A stretch of 64,000 bases of DNA from Brevundimonas sp. EYE_349. GTDB lineage: Bacteria > Pseudomonadota > Alphaproteobacteria > Caulobacterales > Caulobacteraceae. This document shows positions 39,200 through 47,882 of the stretch, one piece after another. Position 1 is the first letter of the stretch, and the number at the start of each line of letters is the position of its first letter. Location: the NCBI RefSeq assembly GCF_023147505.1, contig NZ_JAHXPB010000007.1:149140-213139 (forward strand). The letters are read 5' to 3'. The notes beneath the pieces are model-generated. The model ran no database searches. It was not told the DNA's origin and was given only the letters and a program-made list of their open reading frames with translations. Both the position numbers and the translations under genes were made by a program.

Positions 39200-40266
39200 T
39201 GTCGGACGTGGGTGCGCCGTCGCCACAACCGCGTCTCGCCGGCCTGGCCACGGCCTGGCCGCCTTATGAACTGTCGCAAGCCGCCGTGGCGGCGAACGGC
39301 GCGGAACTGTTCGCGACGACCCATGGCGGCTTCGAACGGCTTGCGCCCATCTATCGCAACGCCCGGATCGAGACCCGACATTCGTGCGTGCCGATCGAAT
39401 GGTATTTGAAGCCCCACAGTTTCGCCGAGCGCAACGACCTGTTTCTCGAGCACGCGATCGATCTATTGCAGCGATCGGCGAGCGCGGCGCTCGCCGCCGC
39501 GGATCTTCGGCCTGACCAGATCGACACGATCGTGGCAGTCTGTTCGACCGGTATCGCCACCCCCTCCCTGGAGGCGCGTCTGATGCAGGTGATGGGCTTT
39601 CGACCCGATGTGCGCCGTCTGCCGATCTTCGGTCTGGGGTGCGCCGGCGGGGTTCTCGGTCTGGCGCGCGCCGCCGACATGGCGCGCGCGGATCCCGCAA
39701 GTCGGGTTCTTCTTGTCGTCGTCGAACTGTGCGCCCTCACCTTTCGCTATCAGGACCGGTCGAAGTCCAATCTCGTCGCCACGGCCTTGTTCGGAGACGG
39801 GGCGGCCGCTGCGGTGATTTCCTGCCGCGCGGACACGACCGGGCCGATCTTGGGTGCGTCCCACGAACACACCTGGCCGGACAGCCTGGACGTGATGGGT
39901 TGGGAGGTCGCCGACGACGGATTGAAGGTCGTGTTCAGTCGCGACATTCCGACCCTGGTCGAGCAGGACTTCAAACCGATCGCTGAAGCCTTCCTGACAA
40001 GAGAGGGCCTTTCGGCCGCCGACATCGGAGGTTTTGTCTGTCACCCTGGCGGGGCCAAGGTGATCGATGCGCTGGAAGCCTGCTTCTCCCAGCCGGCCGG
40101 CAGTCTGCAACACACGCGCGATATCCTTCGCGATCATGGCAATATGAGTTCGGCGACCGTGCTGTTCGTGTTGAAAGCGACGCTGGACGCCAGGGACCCC
40201 GGTCCTCTGTTGCTGACGTCGCTGGGTCCGGGTTTCACGACCGCGCTGATGTTGATCCGCCCGTGA
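39196..40266 (+). CDS. type III polyketide synthase
   Basis: The product has 356 residues with the thiolase fold. The probable catalytic triad is Cys149 in FGLGCAGGV, His283 in VCHPGGAK and Asn316 in DHGNMSSATVLF. Enzymes of this family extend acyl-CoA with malonyl-CoA to give alkylpyrones or alkylresorcinols. The starter is unknown. It overlaps an ICMT-type methyltransferase downstream, the arrangement of the Bacillus BpsA-BpsB alkylpyrone pair. Coupling to DUF411 by ATGA is unusual. Confidence 0.92.
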   Translation: MMSDVGAPSPQPRLAGLATAWPPYELSQAAVAANGAELFATTHGGFERLAPIYRNARIETRHSCVPIEWYLKPHSFAERNDLFLEHAIDLLQRSASAALAAADLRPDQIDTIVAVCSTGIATPSLEARLMQVMGFRPDVRRLPIFGLGCAGGVLGLARAADMARADPASRVLLVVVELCALTFRYQDRSKSNLVATALFGDGAAAAVISCRADTTGPILGASHEHTWPDSLDVMGWEVADDGLKVVFSRDIPTLVEQDFKPIAEAFLTREGLSAADIGGFVCHPGGAKVIDALEACFSQPAGSLQHTRDILRDHGNMSSATVLFVLKATLDARDPGPLLLTSLGPGFTTALMLIRP

Positions 40267-40754
40267 GCTGGCTCCCGATCGTCCTGGCGCTGGTGATCGC
40301 CCAGCGTCTGGGCGAACTCTGGCTTGCGGCACGGAATACGCGGCGGCTAAAGGCGCAGGGGGCCGTCGAATACGGCGCCGGCCATTATCCGCTGTTTGTC
40401 GTCCTGCACGCCGCCTGGATCGCCACGATCGCCGGTCTGACGCCTTGGACGACGACGCCGAGCGCGAGTCTGCTGCTGATCTATCTGGTGCTACAGGGCG
40501 CGCGGATCTGGGTCATCGCGACGCTCGGCCCGTTCTGGACGACGCGGATCATCAGCCTCTCCGGCGCCCCTCTCGTTCGCAATGGTCCCTACAGGTTCAT
40601 CCGACACCCCAACTACTGGATCGCGTCGCTGGAGATCGCCGTCTTGCCTCTGGCGTTCGGCCAGATCGGGATCGCGCTCGTGTTCAGCCTGCTCAATGCC
40701 TTGCTGATCGCCTACCGCGTCCGGATAGAGAACGCAGCGCTCGCCGCGCGGTGA
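40263..40754 (+). CDS. isoprenylcysteine carboxyl methyltransferase-like protein
   Basis: The product has 163 residues from a GTG overlapping the polyketide synthase stop (GTGA). It has several membrane helices and the ICMT-family C-terminal motif GPYRFIRHPNYW, which binds S-adenosylmethionine. By analogy with BpsB it probably methylates the polyketide product. The last 62 bases overlap the convergent PIN-toxin frame. Confidence 0.88.
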   Translation: MSWLPIVLALVIAQRLGELWLAARNTRRLKAQGAVEYGAGHYPLFVVLHAAWIATIAGLTPWTTTPSASLLLIYLVLQGARIWVIATLGPFWTTRIISLSGAPLVRNGPYRFIRHPNYWIASLEIAVLPLAFGQIGIALVFSLLNALLIAYRVRIENAALAAR

Positions 40755-41223
40755 CCGCAGTGCTCGATGCGGGCTGTCGTCTGCTTACGCCATGGACATG
40801 GCGTACAAGGCGCGAAGACCGGGATGGATTCAAAAGGGGGACGCCCCGACCCGTCACATCCTTGATGTTGGCGGTCACGAGGGTCAGACCATGGACCAGT
40901 GCGGTAGCGGCCAAGGCGGTATCCTCCTCATCGCCGTCTCGCTCGGCCAGCATCCGGCCCCAGGCCGCCGCTACGGTTTCGCTGATGGGCAGGATACGGC
41001 CCTGATAGGCGGCGATGACCGCGTCCACCCCGTGTGTGATCGCCGGTGCGGTCGGATGGCCCGCGGCTGTCGCCCGCGCCGCTCCGTACCGCATTTCGCG
41101 GACGGTCATGGCGCTGATGCACAGGTCGTGGTCATCGACCGACCGGAGCCATGCCAAGATGTTGGCGGACGGGTTGGGCTTGCTGCTCTGACTGACGATG
41201 TTGGTATCGAGCAGATAGATCAT
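40693..41223 (-). CDS. PIN-domain toxin (VapC/FitB-like)
   Basis: The product has 176 residues. The PIN ribonuclease fold starts MIYLLDTNIVS with Asp6, and further acidic residues lie in REMRYGA and GDEEDTALAATAL, then TANIKDV. The catalytic fold is complete by about residue 130. A basic C-terminal run of about 40 residues (SRSSRLVRHVHGVSRR and on) goes beyond the usual VapC length and overlaps the neighbouring methyltransferase. It overlaps its antitoxin by four bases. Confidence 0.85.
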   Translation of the reverse strand: MIYLLDTNIVSQSSKPNPSANILAWLRSVDDHDLCISAMTVREMRYGAARATAAGHPTAPAITHGVDAVIAAYQGRILPISETVAAAWGRMLAERDGDEEDTALAATALVHGLTLVTANIKDVTGRGVPLLNPSRSSRLVRHVHGVSRRQPASSTAVTARRALRSLSGRGRRSARH

Positions 41224-41828
41224 CCCCTCGGCCGCATGAACCGCTCGAGCCCGGTAAGGTCAGCCCCCTGCATCGCGCGCTTCGCCGACGTTGCCGGGTA
41301 AGGACGACCGGATTTGGGATGGGCGCGCGCATAAGCGGTCGCCGCCTTGATCTTGGCGAGCGACAGCGACGGATAGTCCTCAAGGATCTCCTCATCCGTC
41401 GCCCCGCCTGCCGAGAGTGCCGCCAACCGGTGGACCTCGATGTCGGTGCCTCTCACGACGGGAGCGCCGTGCTTGATCTCTATGGCGCGATCCACGGCCT
41501 CCAGCGCCTTCAGGCGTTGCGCGACATTGGTCCGATGCCGCTTCAGGTGGACGATGAGTGGCCCGACAGAGACGCTGGCGGACTGCGCAGGCTCCTTGGC
41601 CACGGCGACGTAGAGGTCGTCGAGCGCGGAAGGCGTCAGGGTGTGGCGATAGGTGGCCACCATGTCGAGATAGACGAGATCGGTCAGACCGACGCATCGC
41701 ACGGCGCGTCTGGACGGGCCCGAGGCCTCTGGTTTGAGCGGTCTCCGATTGACGTCGCGTTTGATCGCGTCGAGCGGTTGATCAAGGACGAACGCCGCTT
41801 CGGGCAAGGTCCACTGGGGATCGGGCAT
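41220..41828 (-). CDS. DUF433-containing antitoxin
   Basis: The product has 202 residues. A DUF433-type segment is at the C-terminal half (GAPVVRGTDIEVHRLAALSAGGATDEEILEDYPSLSLAKIKAATAYARAHP shows it in order). The N-terminal part may be a DNA-binding domain. Its position just upstream of a PIN toxin with an ATGA overlap supports the antitoxin role. It would neutralise the toxin and probably repress the promoter in front of it. Confidence 0.78.
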   Translation of the reverse strand: MPDPQWTLPEAAFVLDQPLDAIKRDVNRRPLKPEASGPSRRAVRCVGLTDLVYLDMVATYRHTLTPSALDDLYVAVAKEPAQSASVSVGPLIVHLKRHRTNVAQRLKALEAVDRAIEIKHGAPVVRGTDIEVHRLAALSAGGATDEEILEDYPSLSLAKIKAATAYARAHPKSGRPYPATSAKRAMQGADLTGLERFMRPRG

Positions 41829-42008
41829 CGAACAGGTCTCCTAATATAATCCAATATAGGATCGCATTGGGATTCGGCAATGTCGATGTGGTCCAGGATC
41901 GCGTGCGTGACCGAACACCGTCCAAAGGAGCGGAGGAAGGGAGGCTTCGTGTGAAGTGGAATGAGGGAGATCCGCTCTCTCGGCGCTTCGGTTCCATAGG
42001 AGACTGAC

Positions 42009-42365
42009 ATGCAAAACGTGATGTTCACCGGCCGATTGGCGGCCGACCCCCAGATCACCGACGATTTCGGCAAGGCCGTGTTTCGCCTGCTCGAGAGCCG
42101 TGGTGTCGATAATGCCGGCAAGGATAGGCTGGTCGGCGTCAACTGCGTCAGCTGGTCCAAGGGCCTGAACGAAAAGGTCATTGCCCGGGGCCTCGCGCAG
42201 GGGTGTGAGGCCGTCGTCATCGGCGCCTTCATCGACACCGCCTACGCGGCCAAGAACGGCACCGAGCGGACGGCCAAGGAACTGGTCATCAACCGGCTCA
42301 CCGTCCTCGACTGGGCCGAGGACCGCGGCACCCAGGACAGCAGCGCCGACCGCGCCGCCGCCTGA
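42009..42365 (+). CDS. single-stranded-DNA-binding-like protein, short paralog
   Basis: The product has 118 residues beginning MQNVMFTGRLAADPQI, an OB-fold start like SSB, followed by VGVNCVSWSKGLNEKVIARGL. It lacks the acidic DDIPF tail that recruits partner proteins. AGGAGACTGAC stands before the ATG, the same leader as in the next gene. The two paralogs lie in tandem, as often seen on conjugative elements. Its DNA binding is inferred. Confidence 0.75.
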   Translation: MQNVMFTGRLAADPQITDDFGKAVFRLLESRGVDNAGKDRLVGVNCVSWSKGLNEKVIARGLAQGCEAVVIGAFIDTAYAAKNGTERTAKELVINRLTVLDWAEDRGTQDSSADRAAA

Positions 42366-42399
42366 TTCCTATCAACATTCAATTCTCAGGAGACTGACC

Positions 42400-42828
42400 A
42401 TGCAAACCGTGATCATCGAAGGCTATCTGACCGCCAACCCGTCCGTTCTCGCCGCTCAAGGCACGGGCAAGAAGCGGGCGAGCTTCCGCGTGCTCGAGAC
42501 CACCCGCTTCCGCAAAGCCGACGGCACGCCCGGCGAACGGACCACCGGCTTCAACTGCATCTGCTTCAACGAGGCGACGGCCGAGAAATACATCGGCCCG
42601 TTTGCTCGGAAAGGCAGTCGGGTCGTCATCCAGGGCCACGTCGAGAACGACACATGGACCGGGAAAGACGGCGTCGAACACTACGACATGCGGGTGATCG
42701 TCGGCGATATCCGCCTGAAGAACCGGCGCGAAGCTGCGGAAGGCGGCACCGGCGATGAGGGCGGCACCGACCGCCAAGTCCAGGAGCCGGCCAGTGGCTA
42801 CGACCTGAACGACGACATCCCGTTCTAA
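42400..42828 (+). CDS. single-stranded-DNA-binding protein, element-type
   Basis: The product has 142 residues, starting MQTVIIEGYLTANPSV with an OB fold and ending DLNDDIPF, the canonical SSB acidic tip. AGGAGACTGACC precedes the ATG. It protects single-stranded DNA and is probably an element-borne SSB rather than the chromosomal one. A terminator follows. An in-frame upstream start lies in the first paralog and was rejected. Confidence 0.88.
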   Translation: MQTVIIEGYLTANPSVLAAQGTGKKRASFRVLETTRFRKADGTPGERTTGFNCICFNEATAEKYIGPFARKGSRVVIQGHVENDTWTGKDGVEHYDMRVIVGDIRLKNRREAAEGGTGDEGGTDRQVQEPASGYDLNDDIPF

Positions 42829-42846
42829 ACGGCGGACGGAAGAGGG

Positions 42847-42877
42847 CGGCCCGGCGCGCGAGCGTCGGGCCGTTTTT
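42847..42877 (+). terminator. terminator after the SSB pair
   Basis: CGGCCCG (42847-42853) pairs with CGGGCCG (42866-42872), followed by TTTTT. Confidence 0.85.
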
Positions 42878-42948
42878 CCTTGTGGCGGGAGGTGAAGGCA
42901 GGGCGGCGCGGGGTGAGCCGAATGGGTTCGTCAGCCTCGGAGCTTCCC

Positions 42949-43413
42949 ATGACTGCCTCTGCCTGGACCGATGACCGCATCGGCCGTCTGAAGAAACTCT
43001 GGCTCGAGGGCCAGACCGCCGCGCAGATCGCGCGCGATCTCGCCAATGGCATCACGCGCAGCGCCGTGCTCGGCAAAGTCCATCGCATGGGTCTGTCGGC
43101 CGGCCGGTCCGGCCGTCCGCCCAAACGCCCCGACGCCGGTCCAAAGCCACCAACCTTCGCACCGACCAGGTCCTTGGCGGCCCGGCCGATTGACGCTCCC
43201 CCAGAGGTCGCAAAGCAGCATGGGCTGGCCACAGTTCTCTCGGTTCGGCGCTGCCAGTGCCGCTGGCCTTTCGGAGAGCCCGGCGCCGCTGACTTCAGTT
43301 TGTGCGGTCAGCCGGTCACGCGCGGAGCCTTCTGTGCCGTGCATGCCGCCGTCGCCTATCGGCCTGCGGCGGACACGCCCCGCATCCTCGATCGGCTGGC
43401 GCGGCTTGACTGA
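42949..43413 (+). CDS. GcrA-family cell-cycle regulator, extra copy
   Basis: The product has 154 residues from the ATG at 42949. The N-terminal domain WTDDRIGRLKKLWLEGQTAAQIARDL with ITRSAVLGKVHRMGL is that of GcrA. The C-terminus has CRWPFGEP, SLCGQP and FCAVHAAVAY as in GcrA. GcrA activates promoters together with sigma70 and reads GANTC methylation in Caulobacterales. Its place among mobile-element genes suggests an accessory copy, but the chromosomal gene is not in view. Confidence 0.85.
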   Translation: MTASAWTDDRIGRLKKLWLEGQTAAQIARDLANGITRSAVLGKVHRMGLSAGRSGRPPKRPDAGPKPPTFAPTRSLAARPIDAPPEVAKQHGLATVLSVRRCQCRWPFGEPGAADFSLCGQPVTRGAFCAVHAAVAYRPAADTPRILDRLARLD

Positions 43414-44914
43414 GATTTGCCACGCCCTTGCTACAATCTTGAGGCAATATGATCGGAACGGCGGCCTCTGCGAGGTCGCCGTTCGTCTTTTGTCCGGGTC
43501 GCCAAGGTCGAGCTGCCCGCTGTTCGGCCTCTGGCCGCACGAGGTCCCGATGGCTGCTTCCGCCGCTGAACTGAAAGTCGCCCGTCAAATTCTGGGGTGG
43601 GATCCATTGACCATGGCGCGCGCGCTCCGGCTGGCCGGCGCGCCGGACAAGCTTGAGGCCCGCATCCTCGAAATGGAAGCCGGCAAACGCGACATCAGCG
43701 GCCCGGTTCAGGTGGCCATGGAAGCCTTTCTCAGTGGCTGGCGGCCCAACGGCTGGACCGAAGGGGAAACCTCCGGGCTCCAGGACGGACTCCACGGGGT
43801 CGCCCGCTGACTCTTTACGCCGGGTCGGCGGGTGGTTGATCCTCGGCTTTCGTGGGGACGAAACGCCAGTATTCCGTGACGAGTTGTTTGGGAGCGCCGG
43901 TCTGAAAGGCGGAGAGTCCGCGTGGGCGTGGGGCTGGTCATCCCGCGGAATGCGTGCGCCGATCGCTTTTCCCTCGGGTGTATCGTGGATGGCGACATGG
44001 GTTTCGCTGCCGTCCGATTTGATCGCGCCCTGCAAGACCATCTCGATCAGGGGGCGTCGCATCTTCATCGTCAGGCTGGCGCCTGGGGCGCCCATTGTAA
44101 CGCTCGCTCTCACACCGTTGAGCAGGAGCGGAAAGAACATCGACCCGAGCGACATCGGTCGGTTGAAGAAGTTTTCCGCAGTCGCCGAGTTCAATCCCAC
44201 GACGCGCCCGTCGGGGGTGATGATCGGGCCGCCGCTCTGGCCATGAGCGATGGCGTTATCGAAGGCGAAGCAAGGACCGTTGGTAAAGCCGGCGGTGAAC
44301 CGCTGGGTGAAAATCTCCTCGACCGTCCCTTCGGTCACGACGAACCGGTGCCGGTAGTGTTTCGCCCAGTCGAAAGATCCGTTCTGGATATCCTCCAGGA
44401 GAATGCCGTCCTTGGGCTCGAAGTCGGTGTAGCCCAGACTCCAGACCGTCGATCCGATCCTCGGAGGATCGAAGCTGATCGGCAGCGCCCAGGTCGTTCT
44501 GCCGGCCTCGAAGCGGGGAAAGCCGAAGGCGACATCGCCGGGCGGACCGGCGTCGACGGACTCGAGCGGTATCAGGGTGATCCGACCACCATCGGCCGTG
44601 CAATCGTCCTGATGCAGGACGTAGAAGGCGCAATTCGTCAGATCGAGGCTCGCCGGCAAATTCCCCGCTGCCAGAAAGCGCTCGTAGCGCGGCTCATGAC
44701 GCAGGGCCTCGGCGATACAATGCAGAGCGGTCATGACGAAGGGCGCATTGCCGCCCAGCCAATAGGCGGTGCCGATCGGCATGAGGCGTGGGCCGATGCG
44801 GATAAATAGCGGCAGCACGCCCTTGGAGAGCACATGCCCCCATGGCGGGAGGTCCCACGTCCGCGCTTCGGGAGAGGGGCGGTGGTCGTAAAGATTGACG
44901 GTCGCCACAGCCAT
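43316..44914 (-). CDS. trypsin-like serine peptidase with anomalous C-terminal run-on
   Basis: From the ATG at 44914 the product has 532 residues. The peptidase domain has His65 in TALHC, Asp127 in GDVAF and Ser227 in HGQSGGPI as probable triad. It lacks a signal peptide. Past about residue 330 the sequence becomes Pro/Arg-rich and runs antisense through two other genes (43550-43810 and the end of 42949-43413). The genuine product probably once ended near 43.8 kb, so a lost stop or frameshift is possible. The substrate is unknown. Confidence 0.7.
   Translation of the reverse strand: MAVATVNLYDHRPSPEARTWDLPPWGHVLSKGVLPLFIRIGPRLMPIGTAYWLGGNAPFVMTALHCIAEALRHEPRYERFLAAGNLPASLDLTNCAFYVLHQDDCTADGGRITLIPLESVDAGPPGDVAFGFPRFEAGRTTWALPISFDPPRIGSTVWSLGYTDFEPKDGILLEDIQNGSFDWAKHYRHRFVVTEGTVEEIFTQRFTAGFTNGPCFAFDNAIAHGQSGGPIITPDGRVVGLNSATAENFFNRPMSLGSMFFPLLLNGVRASVTMGAPGASLTMKMRRPLIEMVLQGAIKSDGSETHVAIHDTPEGKAIGARIPRDDQPHAHADSPPFRPALPNNSSRNTGVSSPRKPRINHPPTRRKESAGDPVESVLEPGGFPFGPAVGPPATEKGFHGHLNRAADVAFAGFHFEDAGLKLVRRAGQPERARHGQWIPPQNLTGDFQFSGGSSHRDLVRPEAEQRAARPWRPGQKTNGDLAEAAVPIILPQDCSKGVANLSQAAPADRGCGACPPQADRRRRHARHRRLRA
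43550..43810 (+). CDS. small helix-turn-helix-like protein
   Basis: The product has 86 residues. AAELKVARQILGWDPLTMARALRLAG, then RILEMEAGKRDISGPVQVAMEAFLSGWRP resembles a small XRE-type HTH protein. GAGG lies upstream of the ATG. It probably binds DNA, but this is only suggested by the helix pattern. It is overlapped on the other strand by a long peptidase frame. Confidence 0.62.
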   Translation: MAASAAELKVARQILGWDPLTMARALRLAGAPDKLEARILEMEAGKRDISGPVQVAMEAFLSGWRPNGWTEGETSGLQDGLHGVAR

Positions 44915-45292
44915 TGGGGGGTCCTCCGTCCGGCAATTATGCACCGGTCTTTCTTCACGCCTGACATGGTGATCATGCTCGAAATGACCATGTCTTCGCC
45001 AGGGAATGGCGCGGCCAAGTCTGGCCGCACTGGACAGGCCTGTACCCGGATCGTCGTCCGTATCGGCGCAAGCGATGCGCCGAGTTGTGTCGTCGTCGCG
45101 AAGGGCGACGACGACTTGCCCCCACACAACGCCCTCCGATTTTGTCACAGCACCCCGGAAGTCAACGGCTTCGCCTTATCCCCTCCACGGAGGGCAAGCG
45201 GCCCTCCGCTCCGGTGACTGCCGGGGACCCCGCTGTGGCCAAAACCGGGGTCGTTGCGCATGGGGCGCACGGCAGTCTCAAGGAATGTTCCA
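44915..45292. other. gene-free divergent region with a strong hairpin
   Basis: No gene is supported in these 378 bases between the peptidase and DUF2493. An 11-bp perfect stem lies at 45089-45099/45105-45115, flanked by GAGTTGT and GACTTG motifs also seen before the relaxase and trbC. Confidence 0.55.
45089..45115. repeat. 11-bp hairpin with CGACTT-type flank
   Basis: GTCGTCGTCGC pairs with GCGACGACGAC across a 5-base loop, with CGAGTTGT before and CGACTTG overlapping the end. It lacks a T-run and is more likely a binding site than a terminator. Confidence 0.55.
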
Positions 45293-46210
45293 ATGACCCA
45301 CTTCAACACTTCATCCTCCGCCTTGGCCGACCTGTCCGCATCCCTGGAAAATGCAGGTTCGCTTCCGACCGAAGACGCCCTGGTTCAGCTCGGGCGCGCG
45401 CTCATGACCGAGCTGATCGACGTCATCGCCGACACCGCGCTGGAGGATTTCCAGACCATCCTGGGAGAGGCCCTGATCGGCGCCTTCCATTCGGCGGCCG
45501 GGCGGATCGAACGGGATGCGGACCGGGCGCGCGACACGATGCGATCGCTCGACCGCGACTTCGACGGATCGGAGGCTGCGGACGTCGAACTCCAGGAAGC
45601 GACTGCCAAGGCTCGAGCAGGCGATGCGGCGACGCAGGCCTGTGAACTGATCCGGGATGCCGCCTCCGAAACCTGGACGGTGGCGACCGGAGAGGTCTGG
45701 ACGGCCTGGCGCGGATCGCGGCGCGGCACCCATCTGACGGCGGCGCAGCTGGAAGCGAAACAGGCGATACGGGCGATCCGCAACCGGAAGTCGGGAGAGG
45801 CGGATCCGGCCGGTCCTGTCATCGCCTTCCGGGGCGCGCCGACGGCGGACACGTCGGAAGATGCGGGCCGGATATTCGACGCTCTGAACTGGGCGAAGCA
45901 GGAGTGGCCCGACATGGCTCTGGCGACGACCGGGGCGAAGGGCTCCGAGAAGCTCGCGATCAAATGGGCCCAGCAAAAGGGCGTGAAGCTGATCCTCGCC
46001 CGGGCGGATTTCGACACCCACGGCAAGGCCGCTCCCTTCCGGGCGAACGATGAATTGATCGCGCTCGAGCCGGAAGTCTGCCTCACCCTGGTCCATTCGG
46101 TGGCGGGGATGAGGGAGGATCAGCGGCCGTTCGGACCGGCGCTCAACCTCCGGCAGAAGGCGATGGAGTCCGGGCTGCGGCATGTGTCGATCAAGGCACG
46201 CGCAGCCTGA
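45293..46210 (+). CDS. DUF2493 domain protein of mobile elements
   Basis: The product has 305 residues from the ATG at 45293. An N-terminal helical part (about 1-140) is followed by a DUF2493 (SLOG/YpsA-related) nucleotide-fold domain including PVIAFRGAPTADTSEDAGRIFDAL, MALATTGAKGSEKLAIKWAQ and GVKLILARADFDTHGKAAPFRANDE. Proteins of this type are common beside relaxases on integrative elements of Alphaproteobacteria. A biochemical role is unknown. A terminator follows. Confidence 0.82.
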   Translation: MTHFNTSSSALADLSASLENAGSLPTEDALVQLGRALMTELIDVIADTALEDFQTILGEALIGAFHSAAGRIERDADRARDTMRSLDRDFDGSEAADVELQEATAKARAGDAATQACELIRDAASETWTVATGEVWTAWRGSRRGTHLTAAQLEAKQAIRAIRNRKSGEADPAGPVIAFRGAPTADTSEDAGRIFDALNWAKQEWPDMALATTGAKGSEKLAIKWAQQKGVKLILARADFDTHGKAAPFRANDELIALEPEVCLTLVHSVAGMREDQRPFGPALNLRQKAMESGLRHVSIKARAA

Positions 46211-46232
46211 CAGACCAGGACTGAAATCGACG

Positions 46233-46262
46233 ACCCGCTCGGCTTCGGCCGGGCGGGTTTTT
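46233..46262 (+). terminator. terminator after DUF2493
   Basis: ACCCGCTCGGC pairs with GCCGGGCGGGT (one G-U) across a TTCG loop, followed by a T-run at 46258-46262. Confidence 0.88.
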
Positions 46263-46483
46263 GTTTGTCATCCGGCGGCTCGATCCGATCGACGGCCTGT
46301 GCAGTGTGTGTACATCTCGCTTCCGGTCACCAACCCTGATGACTGTTGATAGGGTATGTCGGCATGTGATTTCAATGGATGACAATCTGCAAAGAGGGAC
46401 GGAGGGCAAGATAAAAGGGTGTTTTTGGCTGTGCCGTTTTCTCCTATTCTGTCTGGGAGTTATCGGCAGCCCGGGACGGGATT

Positions 46484-46507
46484 GACGACTTGTCTTGAGT
46501 TGTCGTC
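46484..46507. repeat. GACGAC/GTCGTC inverted repeat before the relaxase
   Basis: GACGACTTG and GAGTTGTCGTC face each other about 40 bases before the relaxase ATG. Similar words occur at 45082-45118 and 58778-58883. It may be part of oriT or a regulator site; this is an inference from position. Confidence 0.4.
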
Positions 46508-46543
46508 CTTCGAGGGCTCTGCGCTTGCTCTGGAGGACTGAGA

Positions 46544-47788
46544 ATGCTGATCCGGAACGAGATCGACGGGCGGGTTTCCGCCGGCTCCGGTCAGGCTGCC
46601 GACGCCGTGAGGATCGGCCTGCCGCTGTCCCTCAAGACCGAGCGGATGAACGTCAAGAACGGCATGCTCAAACGTCTAGCGAGCTCGAAAGCCTTCGCCC
46701 TGGGCAACCGGTCCGGGGTGCTCAAGGCGGCCCAGAATCGGTCAGGTCGCGCCTTCCGGCTGGACGTTCGCCAGAAGGTGATCGTCAAGGCGCTGGTCTC
46801 GCGACACATGGGCAAGGGCGCCGATCGGGCAGCCGCGCTCGCCAAACATATGGCCTATCTCGGACGTCAGGGTGCCGGCGCCGAAGGCGAGCGGCCGGAG
46901 TTTTTCGACCGAAATGTTGATGGCGTCCTGCCCGGCGTCGAGACGGAAGGCTGGAGCGAAGACCGCCATCATTTCCGTTTCATCATCTCGCCCGAACACG
47001 GGGAACGGCTCGATATGAAATCCTATGTTCGCGAGGTCATGGGACGGGTCTCGGCGGACCACGGAGAGCCCAATCTGAGATGGGTGGCGACCTGCCATTT
47101 CGACACCGATCAACCCCATGCCCATGTGCTCGTTCGGGGGCGTCGCGAGGATGGCCGAGACCTCGTCATTCCGCGCGACTACATCGGCTATGGGTTTCGC
47201 GCACGGGCGCAGGAAGTGGCCCAGGAACGGCTGGGGGATCTCTCGCGGGTAGAGGCCGAACGGCGCATCTGGAAAGAGACCGAGGCCGACCGCTTCACGG
47301 GGTTCGACCGGCGGCTGATCTCGGAAACGGACAAGATGGGGATGGTCGATGACGGGGTCGGATCGACCGACGCTTGGGCGGCTCTGACGCGGGGCCGGCT
47401 AAGGCATCTCGAACGCCTGGGCCTCGCGACGCGGAGCGGGCGACGGTATCGGCTGGACGGCGAAATGGAGACGAAACTGCGCACGCTTCAGGTGCGGCGC
47501 GACATCATCCGCACCCTCAATCAGCGACGGCTGGAGGGTGCGAGAGACGTGCGGGTTCTGGGGAAGGACACCGTGCGGGGCGTGGTCGTGAAGACCGGGT
47601 TTCATGATGAGGCGGGGGCTTCGCCATGGGCGGTGGTGCGAGATGGATCGGGTGTGGAACACTACGCCAGCCTTCGGACGGGGCACGCTGGCGTTCGTCT
47701 AGACCAGGGCGTGACCCTGGTTCCATCGACGAACGGCGTCGCTCAACTTATTGTCGGCAAAGGGGCGGACCTGAGCCGCGGCAGTTAG
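46544..47788 (+). CDS. relaxase/mobilization nuclease (DUF3363/VirD2-like)
   Basis: The product has 414 residues. The relaxase core has RHHFRFIISPEHG (141-153) and the metal motif HFDTDQPHAHVLVRG (185-199). A basic N-terminus and KHMAYLGRQG precede it. It would nick oriT and lead DNA transfer. DUF3363 relaxases are usually clearly longer, so this one is short at the C-terminus, ending KGADLSRGS. GGAGG lies upstream of the ATG. It is the clearest mark of a former conjugative or mobilizable element. Confidence 0.88.
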   Translation: MLIRNEIDGRVSAGSGQAADAVRIGLPLSLKTERMNVKNGMLKRLASSKAFALGNRSGVLKAAQNRSGRAFRLDVRQKVIVKALVSRHMGKGADRAAALAKHMAYLGRQGAGAEGERPEFFDRNVDGVLPGVETEGWSEDRHHFRFIISPEHGERLDMKSYVREVMGRVSADHGEPNLRWVATCHFDTDQPHAHVLVRGRREDGRDLVIPRDYIGYGFRARAQEVAQERLGDLSRVEAERRIWKETEADRFTGFDRRLISETDKMGMVDDGVGSTDAWAALTRGRLRHLERLGLATRSGRRYRLDGEMETKLRTLQVRRDIIRTLNQRRLEGARDVRVLGKDTVRGVVVKTGFHDEAGASPWAVVRDGSGVEHYASLRTGHAGVRLDQGVTLVPSTNGVAQLIVGKGADLSRGS

Positions 47789-47882
47789 ATCCCCTGCCGG
47801 TGGTCGGACCCGCCAACTCCAATACAGGCTGGGCCGGGACAGTGCGGACCGTGCATGTCGGCTTGTGGAGATTTGGCGGCTA

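Larger units (their letters stand above)
46211..46543. other. intergenic region before the relaxase, possible oriT
   Basis: It holds the DUF2493 terminator, then an AT-richer stretch (46370-46450) and an inverted repeat just before the relaxase gene. Transfer origins often lie beside the relaxase, but no nick sequence was recognised. No gene is supported. Confidence 0.45.
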
